A DNA stretch of 32,397 nucleotides. Source: CAZCZU01 sp964503475 (GTDB taxonomy: Bacteria > Pseudomonadota > Zetaproteobacteria > Mariprofundales > Mariprofundaceae). Location: NCBI GenBank assembly GCA_964503475.1, contig CAZCZU010000031.1:1-32397 (forward strand), in the 5' to 3' direction. The notes below the pieces were generated by a model, which saw nothing but the letters and a program-made list of their open reading frames with translations, searched no databases and had not been told where the DNA came from. Below are positions 25,271 through 32,397 of this stretch, one piece after another (the stretch's first letter is position 1; every line of letters starts with the position of its first letter). A program made the position numbers and the translations under genes.

Positions 25271-25952
25271 CGCTTTCAGGCAGGTGGCGACAGACGAAGA
25301 GCATCTCCTGCTGCAGCGTCCACGCCTCCTGATTGGGCAGGCGCACCGTCTTCACGATATCGAAATGGCGTTTCAGCGTGCGCTCGATGCCGGGGCGAGT
25401 ATAGCAGTAGAGGCGGTTGCTCAGTGCCCGTTGCGGGAATAGCTCGGCCGTGAAGTAGTGCAGGCGGGCGAAGAGGGAGGGCCAGACGGCCACGCTGATG
25501 ATGGCGGTTCCCTCAGGCTTCAGCAGTCGCTCGATTTCGTGCAGGACCAGTTCCGGGTTCTGGGTGTTGCTGAGCATGCGCAGGCTGAGGATCAGATCGA
25601 AGCTCTGCTTCGGCTTGTTGATGCGTTCGGCCATGGCAGAGATGAATTCGCCTTCCGGCAGTCCGCCCGGCCAGGCACGACGGAAATCGTCCATCAGCGG
25701 ATCGATGTAGCTCTTGTTGCCGGCCTCGATGAACTGGGCGACACAGGCGGGGCCCGGGCCGATCTCCAGGATGGCCGCATCCTCCGCCAGTGTTGCGGCA
25801 ACCGCTTCGATCTCCGGCATGTAACGGCGGCGCGCATTCTCCGCGATCTGGAGGAGATTCTCATAGCTCTCTTTCTGGCGCTTCAGATGAGCGAGCTCCA
25901 CCTTTTGCGAGCTCATCCAGCGCTGTTTGGAGAAGGGTTTATGGCGTGCCAT
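25263..25952 (-). CDS. Class I SAM methyltransferase
   Basis: A 229-residue methyltransferase. A basic and coiled N-terminal stretch (SSQKVELAHLKRQKESYENLL) precedes motif I AILEIGPGPACVAQFI, the acidic YIDPLMDDF loop, LILSLRMLSNTQNPELVL and LKPEGTAIISV. The start is the ATG at 25952, preceded by GAAGG at about 8 nt and overlapping the lpxL-like stop by 14 nt. The longer frame to 26246 is a shadow of the acyltransferase. Lying between lipid A acylation and heptose addition, it may methylate a core or lipid A sugar, but this is only inferred. Confidence 0.8.
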   Translation of the reverse strand: MARHKPFSKQRWMSSQKVELAHLKRQKESYENLLQIAENARRRYMPEIEAVAATLAEDAAILEIGPGPACVAQFIEAGNKSYIDPLMDDFRRAWPGGLPEGEFISAMAERINKPKQSFDLILSLRMLSNTQNPELVLHEIERLLKPEGTAIISVAVWPSLFARLHYFTAELFPQRALSNRLYCYTRPGIERTLKRHFDIVKTVRLPNQEAWTLQQEMLFVCRHLPESDD

Positions 25953-26835
25953 GGACCACCTTCGCCATCTCGGGATCGTGTTCGAGGATGAACCAGCGCC
26001 GGTGCAGCCACAGCCACAGCTCCGGACGGGCATGGATGATCGGGGCAAAGCTGTCGCAGATGTGGCGCATGATTTCATAGGTGTCGGTTGTCTTGTCGTC
26101 GCTTGCTTCGGGCATATCGATACGCCAGAAACGCAGCGTGAAGCGAAAGTCGCGTCCGTGCCGTTCCAGAGCCACGCCGAATACCGGTGTCTGCTGGCGC
26201 AGTACGAAGGTGGCCGGCAGGGCGGTGGTGTTGGCCATGTGGCCAAGGAACGGGACCTGGATACCCTGGCTCATGTGCTGGTCGATCATGACGGCGATGG
26301 CACTGCCGCGCTTCAGAGCCTTGGGCAGCCAGCGCAAGCCTTCCCAACGCGACTGCATGTGGGCGCCGAAGCGTTCACGGCACTGCTTCAGATAGCTTTC
26401 CAGCTCCGGATTGTCGATGGGGCGATAGATGATGGTGGCGTCGTAGCCGAGCAGCGAGAGCATCAGTGCCCCCATCTCCCAGTTGCTGTGGTGACAGGCC
26501 GCGAGAAAGACGCCGTCACCGGCTTCCATCGCCTCGCGAAATGCCGCTTCACCTTCGACATCGACACGTGCACTCAGGAACGCTTTCGATTGCAAAAAGA
26601 CATGCGGAAGCTCGAAAACGGTGCGTCCGAGCTCGGCGAATGATTCGCGTGCCGTGCGGTTGCGCCAGGCGCGCGGCTTGTCGGGATAGATGCGCGAAAG
26701 GTTGCCGATGGCGATCATGCGATGCCGGCGTACAAGCAGGAAGGCTGTCCGGCCGATGCCTGCGCCGATGGCACCCGCCAGCCGTACCGGCAGCAGGCGG
26801 AAGCAGGCAAAGAGCAGCCGTATCGCGAAAGCCAT
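25939..26835 (-). CDS. lpxL: Lipid A biosynthesis acyltransferase (LpxL/HtrB family)
   Basis: A 298-residue inner-membrane acyltransferase that places a secondary acyl chain on Kdo-lipid A. There is one N-terminal hydrophobic anchor (IRLLFACFRLLPVRLAG). The catalytic H-x4-E motif is H115-HSNW-E120. MIDQHMSQGIQVPFLG and the later ELWLWLHRRW are hallmark segments. It is the only acyltransferase of this family in the window; whether it acts as LpxL or LpxM cannot be told from sequence alone. It lies just after the Trm112-like gene in the operon. Confidence 0.88.
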   Translation of the reverse strand: MAFAIRLLFACFRLLPVRLAGAIGAGIGRTAFLLVRRHRMIAIGNLSRIYPDKPRAWRNRTARESFAELGRTVFELPHVFLQSKAFLSARVDVEGEAAFREAMEAGDGVFLAACHHSNWEMGALMLSLLGYDATIIYRPIDNPELESYLKQCRERFGAHMQSRWEGLRWLPKALKRGSAIAVMIDQHMSQGIQVPFLGHMANTTALPATFVLRQQTPVFGVALERHGRDFRFTLRFWRIDMPEASDDKTTDTYEIMRHICDSFAPIIHARPELWLWLHRRWFILEHDPEMAKVVHGTP

Positions 26836-26854
26836 ATCCGGAAACCCTCCGAAA

Positions 26855-27025
26855 TCAGTCGGAGAGGGACTTGGCCTCGTCGATCAGCATGACCGGGATA
26901 TCGTCACGCACCGGATACTCCAGCTTGCAGGCATCGCAAACCAGACCGCTTTTGTCGTCGTTGTAGTGGACTTCACCCTTGCATTTCGGGCAGGCCAGGA
27001 TGTCGAGTAGTGTCTGGTCAATCAT
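26855..27025 (-). CDS. Trm112/YcaR family zinc-ribbon protein
   Basis: A 56-residue protein. CPKC at 12-15 and CDAC at 32-35 form the zinc ribbon, and the LEYPVRDDIPVML ending is diagnostic of bacterial Trm112-like YcaR proteins. ACGGAG lies 7 nt before the ATG. YcaR-type genes often sit between lpxK and kdsB; here it is downstream of lpxK, with no kdsB in the window. Relatives act as small partners or stabilisers of methyltransferases, which is notable given the number of methyltransferase genes in this operon, although no partner can be named. Confidence 0.9.
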   Translation of the reverse strand: MIDQTLLDILACPKCKGEVHYNDDKSGLVCDACKLEYPVRDDIPVMLIDEAKSLSD

Positions 27026-27030
27026 TCGTA

Positions 27031-27138
27031 TTACTCCGTTTGGCCTGATGCGGCAGTGTTCATGAAAGTGAGGAAGGCTGCATCGGGCTCGGTCAGCTCA
27101 CATACAATGGGGCTGCCTTTAAACAGGCACTCTCCCAT
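27031..27138 (-). CDS. Possible 35-residue small protein
   Basis: A short frame (MGECLFKGSPIVC to GQTE) fills most of the 152-nt gap between lpxK and the Trm112-like gene and stops 5 nt before the latter's ATG. The same frame is open back to the lpxK stop, so read-through of that stop would extend LpxK by about 50 residues. There is no convincing Shine-Dalgarno. It may be a real small protein, a translational coupler for the next gene, or chance. Confidence 0.25.
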   Translation of the reverse strand: MGECLFKGSPIVCELTEPDAAFLTFMNTAASGQTE

Positions 27139-27159
27139 GCAGGCCGCGGCAAGACTAGC

Positions 27160-27176
27160 ACTGCCGGAAGGGCAGT
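27160..27176 (-). other. Short hairpin after lpxK
   Basis: ACTGCC and GGCAGT form a perfect 6-bp stem around a 5-nt loop immediately after the lpxK stop. No T-run follows on the transcribed strand. It may mark transcript processing or attenuation between lpxK and the genes below. Confidence 0.35.
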
Positions 27177-27177
27177 C

Positions 27178-28167
27178 TCAACCGACAAATGCCGCGATGG
27201 CTGCAAACAGCCCCTTCTCGGGCCGGGCCTGCTGTTCCAGTACCCAGAGCGGTATGTCGGCGGGCCATCGTGGCTGCAGTTTGACGGCATCCTTGCCCGT
27301 GACCACTACAGGCAGGCCGTACGCGAGTGCCTGGTCGATGTCGCGGGTGTCGAAAGCATGGTGATCCGGGTGGTCGAGGCAGCTTGCTACCTCGATGCCC
27401 AGCTGATGCAGGCTGTCGGCAAAGCGCTGCGGACGGGCGATGCCGGTCAGGGCCACGACGCGCTGCGGTTTGTCGTGGCCACACCCCTGCCAGTCGACGA
27501 GGCGCTCACCCAGGGCCTGCCAGCACCACTCACGCCGGCCGGTAAGCGGCCGGAATTCGCTATGGCTGTGGCCGGTACGCACGATCAGGTCGGCACGCGT
27601 CAGCGCCGTCAGCGGTTCGCGCAGGGGACCTGCCGGGATCAGGCCGCCATTGCCGACCCCCTCCGCCGGGATCAGTACGATATCGCAGCGGCGTTCGAGT
27701 TGCCGGTACTGAAAGCCGTCATCCAGGATGACGATGTCGCCGTGCCCGGTTGCAAGGTGGCTGCCTGCAACGCGGTCGCGTCCGGCAATGACCGGGCAGC
27801 CGCACAGGCGTTGCAGCAGCATCGCCTCATCCCCGACGCTTTCGGGCCTGTCGTCATCGCAGAGCAGCCTCGGGCCCTGTTGCCGGCCACCGTCGCCACG
27901 GCAGAGTACCACGGGCTTGCGGCCGGCCTGTTTCAGCTCCTGCGCAAGCCAGATGACAAACGGCGTCTTGCCGCTGCCGCCGGCGGTAATATTGCCCACC
28001 GAGATGAGCGGCAACGGCGGTTTCCGGGCGTGCGCTGCCCGTTTGGCCTGATCCCTGCGACTGATGTATCGGTAAATGCTTGCCGCCCAGGCAAGGCTCG
28101 CCGGTGGCGTGGCGCGTTGCCACCATATCCGTTCCACCTGCCGGGTGAGGTGCTGTTTCAGGCTCAT
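27178..28167 (-). CDS. lpxK: Tetraacyldisaccharide 4'-kinase
   Basis: A 329-residue membrane-associated kinase that phosphorylates the 4' position of the lipid A disaccharide precursor. The Walker A loop GGSGKT is at residues 63-68 within ISVGNITAGGSGKTPF. RGDGGR and the ILDDGFQYRQLERR motif are family signatures. Later GIARPQRF, DHHAF and VVTGKDAVKL complete the C-terminal lobe. The start is the ATG at 28167, overlapping the waaA stop as ATGA; the frame open to 28689 is a shadow of waaA. Placement directly after waaA is common in proteobacteria. Confidence 0.92.
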   Translation of the reverse strand: MSLKQHLTRQVERIWWQRATPPASLAWAASIYRYISRRDQAKRAAHARKPPLPLISVGNITAGGSGKTPFVIWLAQELKQAGRKPVVLCRGDGGRQQGPRLLCDDDRPESVGDEAMLLQRLCGCPVIAGRDRVAGSHLATGHGDIVILDDGFQYRQLERRCDIVLIPAEGVGNGGLIPAGPLREPLTALTRADLIVRTGHSHSEFRPLTGRREWCWQALGERLVDWQGCGHDKPQRVVALTGIARPQRFADSLHQLGIEVASCLDHPDHHAFDTRDIDQALAYGLPVVVTGKDAVKLQPRWPADIPLWVLEQQARPEKGLFAAIAAFVG

Positions 28168-29402
28168 TCCTCTATTCCGGGCAGCCAGGGGGCAATGGCA
28201 TCGCACAGGCGTGGCAGTACCGCCCCCTTGTCCTGCATGAACAGGGCGGCATGGGCATTGAGTTGCCGTAATTCGTCCGCTTTTTGCAGCAGGCGTGCCA
28301 CAGCCGCCTGCAGTTCGTTGTCGTCGCTGGCCACAATGGCGCCACCGGCAGCCTGCATCTCCTGCATGACATCGCGAAAGTTGTGCACGTGCGGCCCGGT
28401 CACCACACCGCGGCCACAGACGGCCGCTTCCAGCGGGTTGTGGCCGCCCACATCGGCCAGGCTGCCGCCGATGACGGCGATATCGGCGATGCAGTAGAGC
28501 TGTTGCAGTACGCCCATGGCATCGATCAGGATGATGTCGCTTTGGGGGGGGGCGGCACTCATGCTGCTCCAGCGCAGCCAGGCCGGCGTGGTTGCGTCGA
28601 TGGCATCGGCCACGGCATCGAAGCGCTCGGGATGGCGGGGGACGATGACCAGCAGCAGCTCCGGTTGCAGCTGTTTCCACTCGGGCCACATGGCCAGAAT
28701 ACGCGACTCCTCATCCGCATGGGTGCTGGCGACCAGCAGAATCGGGCGCTTACGGGTGGTGTCGAGACGTTGGCGCAAGGCGCTGGCATCGACCTCGGGG
28801 GGCGTAATGGCATATTTCAGGTTGCCGGCCACCCGGATGCGGTCGGGATCGATGCCGATGGCGGCCAGGCGTTCGGCATCGGTATCGCTCTGCGGCAGGA
28901 AAAGACGGACATCGCCGAGCCACCGGCGCCACAGGGCACGGCTGGCGCGATAACGCGGAAACGAGCGGTCGGAGATGCGGGTGTTGATGCCGATGACCGG
29001 GATATTTTGCCGGCGACAGGCGCCCAGCATGCCGGGCCAGAATTCGGTTTCGGTGAGCAGCAGCAGGGCGGGCCTGAGGCGGCGAATGAAGCGCGGCATC
29101 AGCCCCGGCAGGTCCCACGGCAGGTAGGCGATGCTGACCGAGTCGCCGAAAAGCCGCTCACCGTGGGCGAAGCCGGTGCGGGTGACCACGCTCAGGTGCA
29201 CCCTCTGGCCTTCGGAAAGCAGCCAGCGGATCAGGGGCGCCACCGAGCCCACTTCACCCATGGAGCAGGCATGCACCCATACGCAGCCGGGAGAGGGCCG
29301 GGGCAAATCGAGTGTGAAGTGCTGGCGCCACTTGTCGGCGGGCGGCCTGGCTGCGGCAGTCGTGCGCATGCCGCCATGTGTGTTCTGCATCGCATCAGCC
29401 AT
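28164..29402 (-). CDS. waaA: Kdo transferase (3-deoxy-D-manno-octulosonate transferase)
   Basis: A GT30-family GT-B enzyme that adds Kdo to lipid IVA. VWVHACSMGEVGS, LLLTETEFWPGML, PVIGINTRISDRSFPRY, LFLPQSDTDAERL and GNLKYA are diagnostic. The donor side shows STHADEE, VPRHPERF and GGSLADVGGHNPLEAA. I use the ATG at 29402 (412 residues), but other in-frame ATGs lie close by (for example 29366) and no Shine-Dalgarno decides between them. Only about 45 residues precede the VWVHA strand and none forms the membrane anchor usual in this family. The frame upstream of 29402 is antisense to the divergent gene. It is the first gene of the long operon. Confidence 0.9.
   Translation of the reverse strand: MADAMQNTHGGMRTTAAARPPADKWRQHFTLDLPRPSPGCVWVHACSMGEVGSVAPLIRWLLSEGQRVHLSVVTRTGFAHGERLFGDSVSIAYLPWDLPGLMPRFIRRLRPALLLLTETEFWPGMLGACRRQNIPVIGINTRISDRSFPRYRASRALWRRWLGDVRLFLPQSDTDAERLAAIGIDPDRIRVAGNLKYAITPPEVDASALRQRLDTTRKRPILLVASTHADEESRILAMWPEWKQLQPELLLVIVPRHPERFDAVADAIDATTPAWLRWSSMSAAPPQSDIILIDAMGVLQQLYCIADIAVIGGSLADVGGHNPLEAAVCGRGVVTGPHVHNFRDVMQEMQAAGGAIVASDDNELQAAVARLLQKADELRQLNAHAALFMQDKGAVLPRLCDAIAPWLPGIEE
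28544..28552. repeat. Nine-base homopolymer inside waaA
   Basis: Nine G on the plus strand, hence nine C in the waaA reading strand, encode the AAPPQ stretch in the linker before the SDIILID strand. The frame is intact at this length. A one-base slip would truncate the Kdo transferase. Confidence 0.85.
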
Positions 29403-29525
29403 ATGCGCATTGCAGCAGGATTGCTCTGCTTCTTCCAGCAAAAGAGGAAGAGGACAACAGTGCTTGCAAGTCGGTCGCAGATGCGCTTGCATCGCCGGTT
29501 TCGTAACCAGATGGAGGAAGGATTC

Positions 29526-29996
29526 ATGGGTATCGATTTGACCTGGATGGAAGAGAAAGTTCTGCTGCGCAAGCTCGATCAGGGCGAGCAGCAACTGGTG
29601 GATAACCTCATTGATGTGGCTGAGTTCAAGGCCGGTGACACGATCGTCGAGCAGGGCAGCGCCGGTGGCGTGCTCTATCTGCTGCGTTCCGGTGAAGCGG
29701 ATATCACCGTCAACAAGAATGGCGACAACGTGCGTGTGGCCACAGCCAAAGAGGCCTCGATGTTCGGTGAGATGACGTTCCTGACCGGCGACGTGGCCAG
29801 CGCTACCGTGAAAGCCAAGAAGGATTGCGTGGTCTACAAGCTGACCCGCTCCGGCTACTCCGAGCTGATGCAGAAGAACCAGGACATCGTCTTTGCCCTG
29901 TTTGCCCATATCCTGGTGCATGCGGCCAGCGTGATTCGTCACATGAACGAAGAGTATCTGCTGCTGCAGCAGTATATTATGGGGCGTCGCGTTTAA
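29526..29996 (+). CDS. Stand-alone cyclic nucleotide-binding-fold protein
   Basis: A 156-residue protein made almost only of one CNB (cNMP-binding) beta-barrel: FKAGDTIVEQGSAGGVLYLLRSGEADITV, then the phosphate-binding cassette FGEMTFLTGDVASATV, then helices ending EEYLLLQQYIMGRR. There is no DNA-binding or catalytic domain. In cAMP/cGMP binders the cassette usually reads GExxxL...R-S/A-A-T-V; here the Arg position is Ala (VASATV), so classical cyclic-nucleotide binding is doubtful. GGAGGAAGG lies ahead of the ATG at 29526. It is divergent from waaA and followed by two ion-exchanger genes on the same strand, which it may regulate. Confidence 0.85.
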   Translation: MGIDLTWMEEKVLLRKLDQGEQQLVDNLIDVAEFKAGDTIVEQGSAGGVLYLLRSGEADITVNKNGDNVRVATAKEASMFGEMTFLTGDVASATVKAKKDCVVYKLTRSGYSELMQKNQDIVFALFAHILVHAASVIRHMNEEYLLLQQYIMGRRV

Positions 29997-30021
29997 TTAA
30001 TTTTTTGCTCTAAGGCTGAAC

Positions 30022-31026
30022 ATGGATGTATTCCTGACCCTGCTGGCAGCGCTGCTGCTGGTCTTTTTTGTGGCCCAGATTTTTACCAATGCACTTGAGG
30101 TGCTGGGTGAACGGATGGGGGTCTCGGAGGGGGTGACCGGCTCGGTGTTTGCCGCTGTCGGTACCGCCATGCCCGAGACCATCGTGCCGATGGTGGCCAT
30201 CCTGGCCGGTGGTGCCTCCGAGGCCGTGAACCGCGAGGTGGGCCTGGGCGCCATCCTGGGAGCTCCGTTCATGCTGGCGACTCTGAGTCTGGGGCTGATG
30301 GGTATCGCCGCAGGTATGAAGCACGGCTGGCGGATCGCCATGCAGCCGGAGCCGAGCGGCTTCCGTCGCGATATGGTGGTGTTCCTGAGCGGTTATCTGG
30401 TGGTGGTGATTGCAGCCCTGCTGCCTGCCGCATGGGAGACCGCCCGCAGCGTGATCGCGATTGGCCTGCTGATGCTCTATTTCTTCTACCTGCTGTGGAC
30501 GATCCGGGCCAGCCAGTCGCTGGTCGAGGAGGGGCACGGTACCGAAGCCGATGGCGACCTCTACTTCAAGCGCCTCGCTGGCGACAGTATGCCGGTGATT
30601 CTTGTGCAGTTGCTGGTCGGGCTGGCACTGCTGGTCTGGGGGGCACGCCTCTTTGTGCACGGTGTCGAACATGCCAGCCAGCTGTTTGCCGTCTCGGCCC
30701 TGGTGGTGTCGCTGCTGATTGTGCCGGTTGCCACCGAACTGCCGGAGAAGGTGAACTCGATCCTGTGGATTCGTCGCCGCCGCGATACGCTGGCCTTTGG
30801 CAATATCAGCGGGGCGATGGTGTTTCAGGGAACGGTGATTCCGGCCATCGGCATGATGCTGATGCCCTGGCATTTCAGCGATAACTTCGCCGTCATGGCC
30901 GTGGTGCTGGCTCTGGCCGGTTGCGGCTGGCTCTGGCTGCTGCAGGCCTCCGGCCGCCTGATGCCGAGGCTTCTGATCGGTAATGCGCTGCTCTATGGCC
31001 TGTTTGTCGCCTATGTGGCGGTGTGA
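30022..31026 (+). CDS. CaCA-type sodium/calcium exchanger-like protein
   Basis: A 334-residue integral membrane protein with about ten hydrophobic helices in two inverted halves. The alpha-1 repeat reads GSVFAAVGTAMPETIVPMVA near residue 40, and the alpha-2 repeat VSLLIVPVATELPEKVNSI near 230. Both carry the acidic Glu expected in the ion site (AMPET, ATELPE). The ATG at 30022 has TAAGG about 7 nt upstream and follows the CNB-fold gene by 25 nt. The sequence is at some distance from YrbG-type exchangers, so the transported cation (Ca2+, Na+, K+ or H+) is uncertain. Confidence 0.82.
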   Translation: MDVFLTLLAALLLVFFVAQIFTNALEVLGERMGVSEGVTGSVFAAVGTAMPETIVPMVAILAGGASEAVNREVGLGAILGAPFMLATLSLGLMGIAAGMKHGWRIAMQPEPSGFRRDMVVFLSGYLVVVIAALLPAAWETARSVIAIGLLMLYFFYLLWTIRASQSLVEEGHGTEADGDLYFKRLAGDSMPVILVQLLVGLALLVWGARLFVHGVEHASQLFAVSALVVSLLIVPVATELPEKVNSILWIRRRRDTLAFGNISGAMVFQGTVIPAIGMMLMPWHFSDNFAVMAVVLALAGCGWLWLLQASGRLMPRLLIGNALLYGLFVAYVAV

Positions 31027-31073
31027 GTAGCGACGCATTGCAGTCCTGACGGGTTGTTTATGAGGGGAGCACG

Positions 31074-32397
31074 ATGATCATTACCCTGCTGGCCATTGCG
31101 GCCATTCTCTATCTGGCCCTGCAACTGGAAGAGAAACTGAAGGTGCCGACGCCGCTGGGGCTGATCGCACTGTCGCTCGCTTTCGAACTGCTGACCCACG
31201 GGCACTATTCGGTGATCGGCGATACCGAGCACTTTGCCGGGCTGGTTATCCTGTTATTGCCGATTCTGCTGATTTCCGACTCGATGGAGCTGAGGCTTGC
31301 CGATCTGAAGGAGCATGGCTTAAGCCTCTTCTACCTTGCCGTGGTTGCCGTGGCCCTGTCGGTGGTGGCGGCCCTGCTGCTGGGCGACTGGCTTTTCGGT
31401 CAGTATCACCTCTCCGTTGCCGCCATTGTGGTGCTGTTTGCCATGGTGCTGGCCACCGACCCCGTTTCGGTGGTCAGTATCTTTTCCAAATTCGAGCTGC
31501 CGCACCGGCTGAAAATCCTCTGCGAGGGCGAGAGCCTGTTCAACGATGCCACGGCCCTGATTGTCTTTGTCTTTATCGGCCTCTATGCACTGGAGGGTGG
31601 TGAGGTGACGGCCGGCTATGTGGCGCAGATCAGCGTGGCCGTGGTGCTGGGCTCGGCACTAATGGGGTTGCTGATCGGTTACCTGGGCCTGCTGGCCATG
31701 AAGACGACCGAGAACCGAACCGCCGAGATGATGGTGCTGATCATGACCGGTTATGGCGCCTTCGAACTGGCCGAGCACTTCTATGTGCTGCTCAATCTGT
31801 TCGGCGGTCATTCGCACATGCATCTCTCCGGCATCCTCGCCTGCATCGTGGCCACCATTACCGTGCAGCATGTGATGAACCAGGCCGTGGATCAGGATGA
31901 TGCGCGCCTGGATGAGGACGAACTGGCCATTCGCAACGAGGCCGCAGGCACGCGTCCCTCCGCGCGCCTGATCACGGCGGCGGTCAGGCGGATTCGCATG
32001 GGTATGGCGGAGCGGCAGCGCCACCTGCGTACCAAGGAGGATGTGCAGTTGCTGGCCCTTGTGGCCAATACGATTCTTTTTGTGGCCATGGCCGAGATCA
32101 TCGATCTGTCGTTGTTGTGGCAGTACCGGTTGGAGATTGTGACGATGTTCCTCGCCACGACCATCATTCGCGCCCTGATGATGGCCAAGTTCGCCTTTAT
32201 CACCCGTCGCACACACAAGATGGCCGATATCAATTTCCGCTGGTGGGGGGTGCTTACCTTTGCCGGTATCAAGGGGGGGTTGTCGGTGGTGATGCTGATG
32301 ATGATTCCGGCCGATTTCGCGCACCTGGAGATGTTCAAGGCGATCGTTATCGGGGTAATTCTGCTCTCTACCTTCGTCTATTCGGCCATTTTGCTCA
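31074..32397 (+). CDS. CPA1-type cation/proton antiporter (C-terminus outside window)
   Basis: The first 441 residues of a polytopic NhaP/NHE-type antiporter. ATDPVSVVSIF carries the TDP of the unwound helix, and CEGESLFNDATALIVF supplies the ND pair that binds the cation in electroneutral members. A later GIKGGLSVVM corresponds to the conserved G-R/K-G-x-L-S helix. A hydrophilic Asp/Glu-rich insert (QDDARLDEDE) followed by a basic segment lies between helices at about 275-325, where most members have a short loop. GAGGGGAG precedes the ATG at 31074, and the gene starts 47 nt after the exchanger. It likely swaps Na+ or K+ for H+ across the inner membrane. No stop codon is reached. Confidence 0.87.
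   Translation, partial: MIITLLAIAAILYLALQLEEKLKVPTPLGLIALSLAFELLTHGHYSVIGDTEHFAGLVILLLPILLISDSMELRLADLKEHGLSLFYLAVVAVALSVVAALLLGDWLFGQYHLSVAAIVVLFAMVLATDPVSVVSIFSKFELPHRLKILCEGESLFNDATALIVFVFIGLYALEGGEVTAGYVAQISVAVVLGSALMGLLIGYLGLLAMKTTENRTAEMMVLIMTGYGAFELAEHFYVLLNLFGGHSHMHLSGILACIVATITVQHVMNQAVDQDDARLDEDELAIRNEAAGTRPSARLITAAVRRIRMGMAERQRHLRTKEDVQLLALVANTILFVAMAEIIDLSLLWQYRLEIVTMFLATTIIRALMMAKFAFITRRTHKMADINFRWWGVLTFAGIKGGLSVVMLMMIPADFAHLEMFKAIVIGVILLSTFVYSAILL

Noticed and set aside
28284..29525. A long in-frame upstream extension of the CNB protein
   Set aside because: It is antisense to waaA; the ATG at 29526 has a strong GGAGGAAGG and begins the domain.
29403..29525. Divergent promoters between waaA and the CNB gene
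   Set aside because: They are expected from the layout, but I could not find a -35/-10 pair good enough to annotate on either strand.

Overview
The window comes from a Gram-negative bacterium. It carries an almost complete inner-core and lipid A toolkit (waaA, lpxK, an lpxL-type acyltransferase, waaC, waaF), an O-antigen ligase, an LptF-type LPS exporter and a small bacterial 4.5S SRP RNA. The high GC and gene repertoire fit a proteobacterium. Class or genus cannot be fixed from the sequence alone.

Layout. (1) 1-4.9 kb is a small accessory region. On the minus strand lie a GNAT acetyltransferase and a decayed family-2 sulfotransferase. On the plus strand lie a tight trio: a fusion of a PRMT-like methyltransferase with an Asp/Asn beta-hydroxylase, an intact sulfotransferase joined by a GTGA overlap, and a lasso-peptide-B2-like (McjB/transglutaminase-fold) protein. 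A 59-codon ORF with a 10-G tract precedes the trio. (2) 4.99-5.10 kb holds the SRP RNA gene, followed by lptF on the plus strand. (3) 6.4-29.4 kb is a run of about 24 minus-strand genes, read from waaA (29.4 kb) down to the O-antigen ligase (6.4 kb). Many junctions are 4-nt stop/start overlaps, so it looks like one very long LPS operon. (4) 29.5-32.4 kb on the plus strand holds a stand-alone cyclic-nucleotide-binding-fold protein, a CaCA-type exchanger and a CPA1-type cation/proton antiporter that runs off the window.

How the LPS genes work together. WaaA, LpxK and LpxL finish Kdo2-lipid A. WaaC and WaaF add heptoses. A third GT9 enzyme, several GT2/GT4 enzymes and GalE (UDP-Gal supply) extend the core. 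Five methyltransferase-like proteins and three NodU/TobZ-type carbamoyltransferases decorate it, WaaL ligates polymer, and LptF helps export the product. No WaaP-type sugar kinase is visible in the window, while carbamoyl transfer is present three times.

Most interesting points: the PRMT-like/AspH fusion with its sulfotransferase and McjB-like neighbours, which resembles a peptide-tailoring cassette; the mosaic structure of the tandem carbamoyltransferases, with near-identical C-terminal halves and divergent N-terminal halves; a stand-alone CNB domain lacking its phosphate-binding arginine beside two ion exchangers; and homopolymer tracts in the small ORF at 1.4 kb and in waaA.
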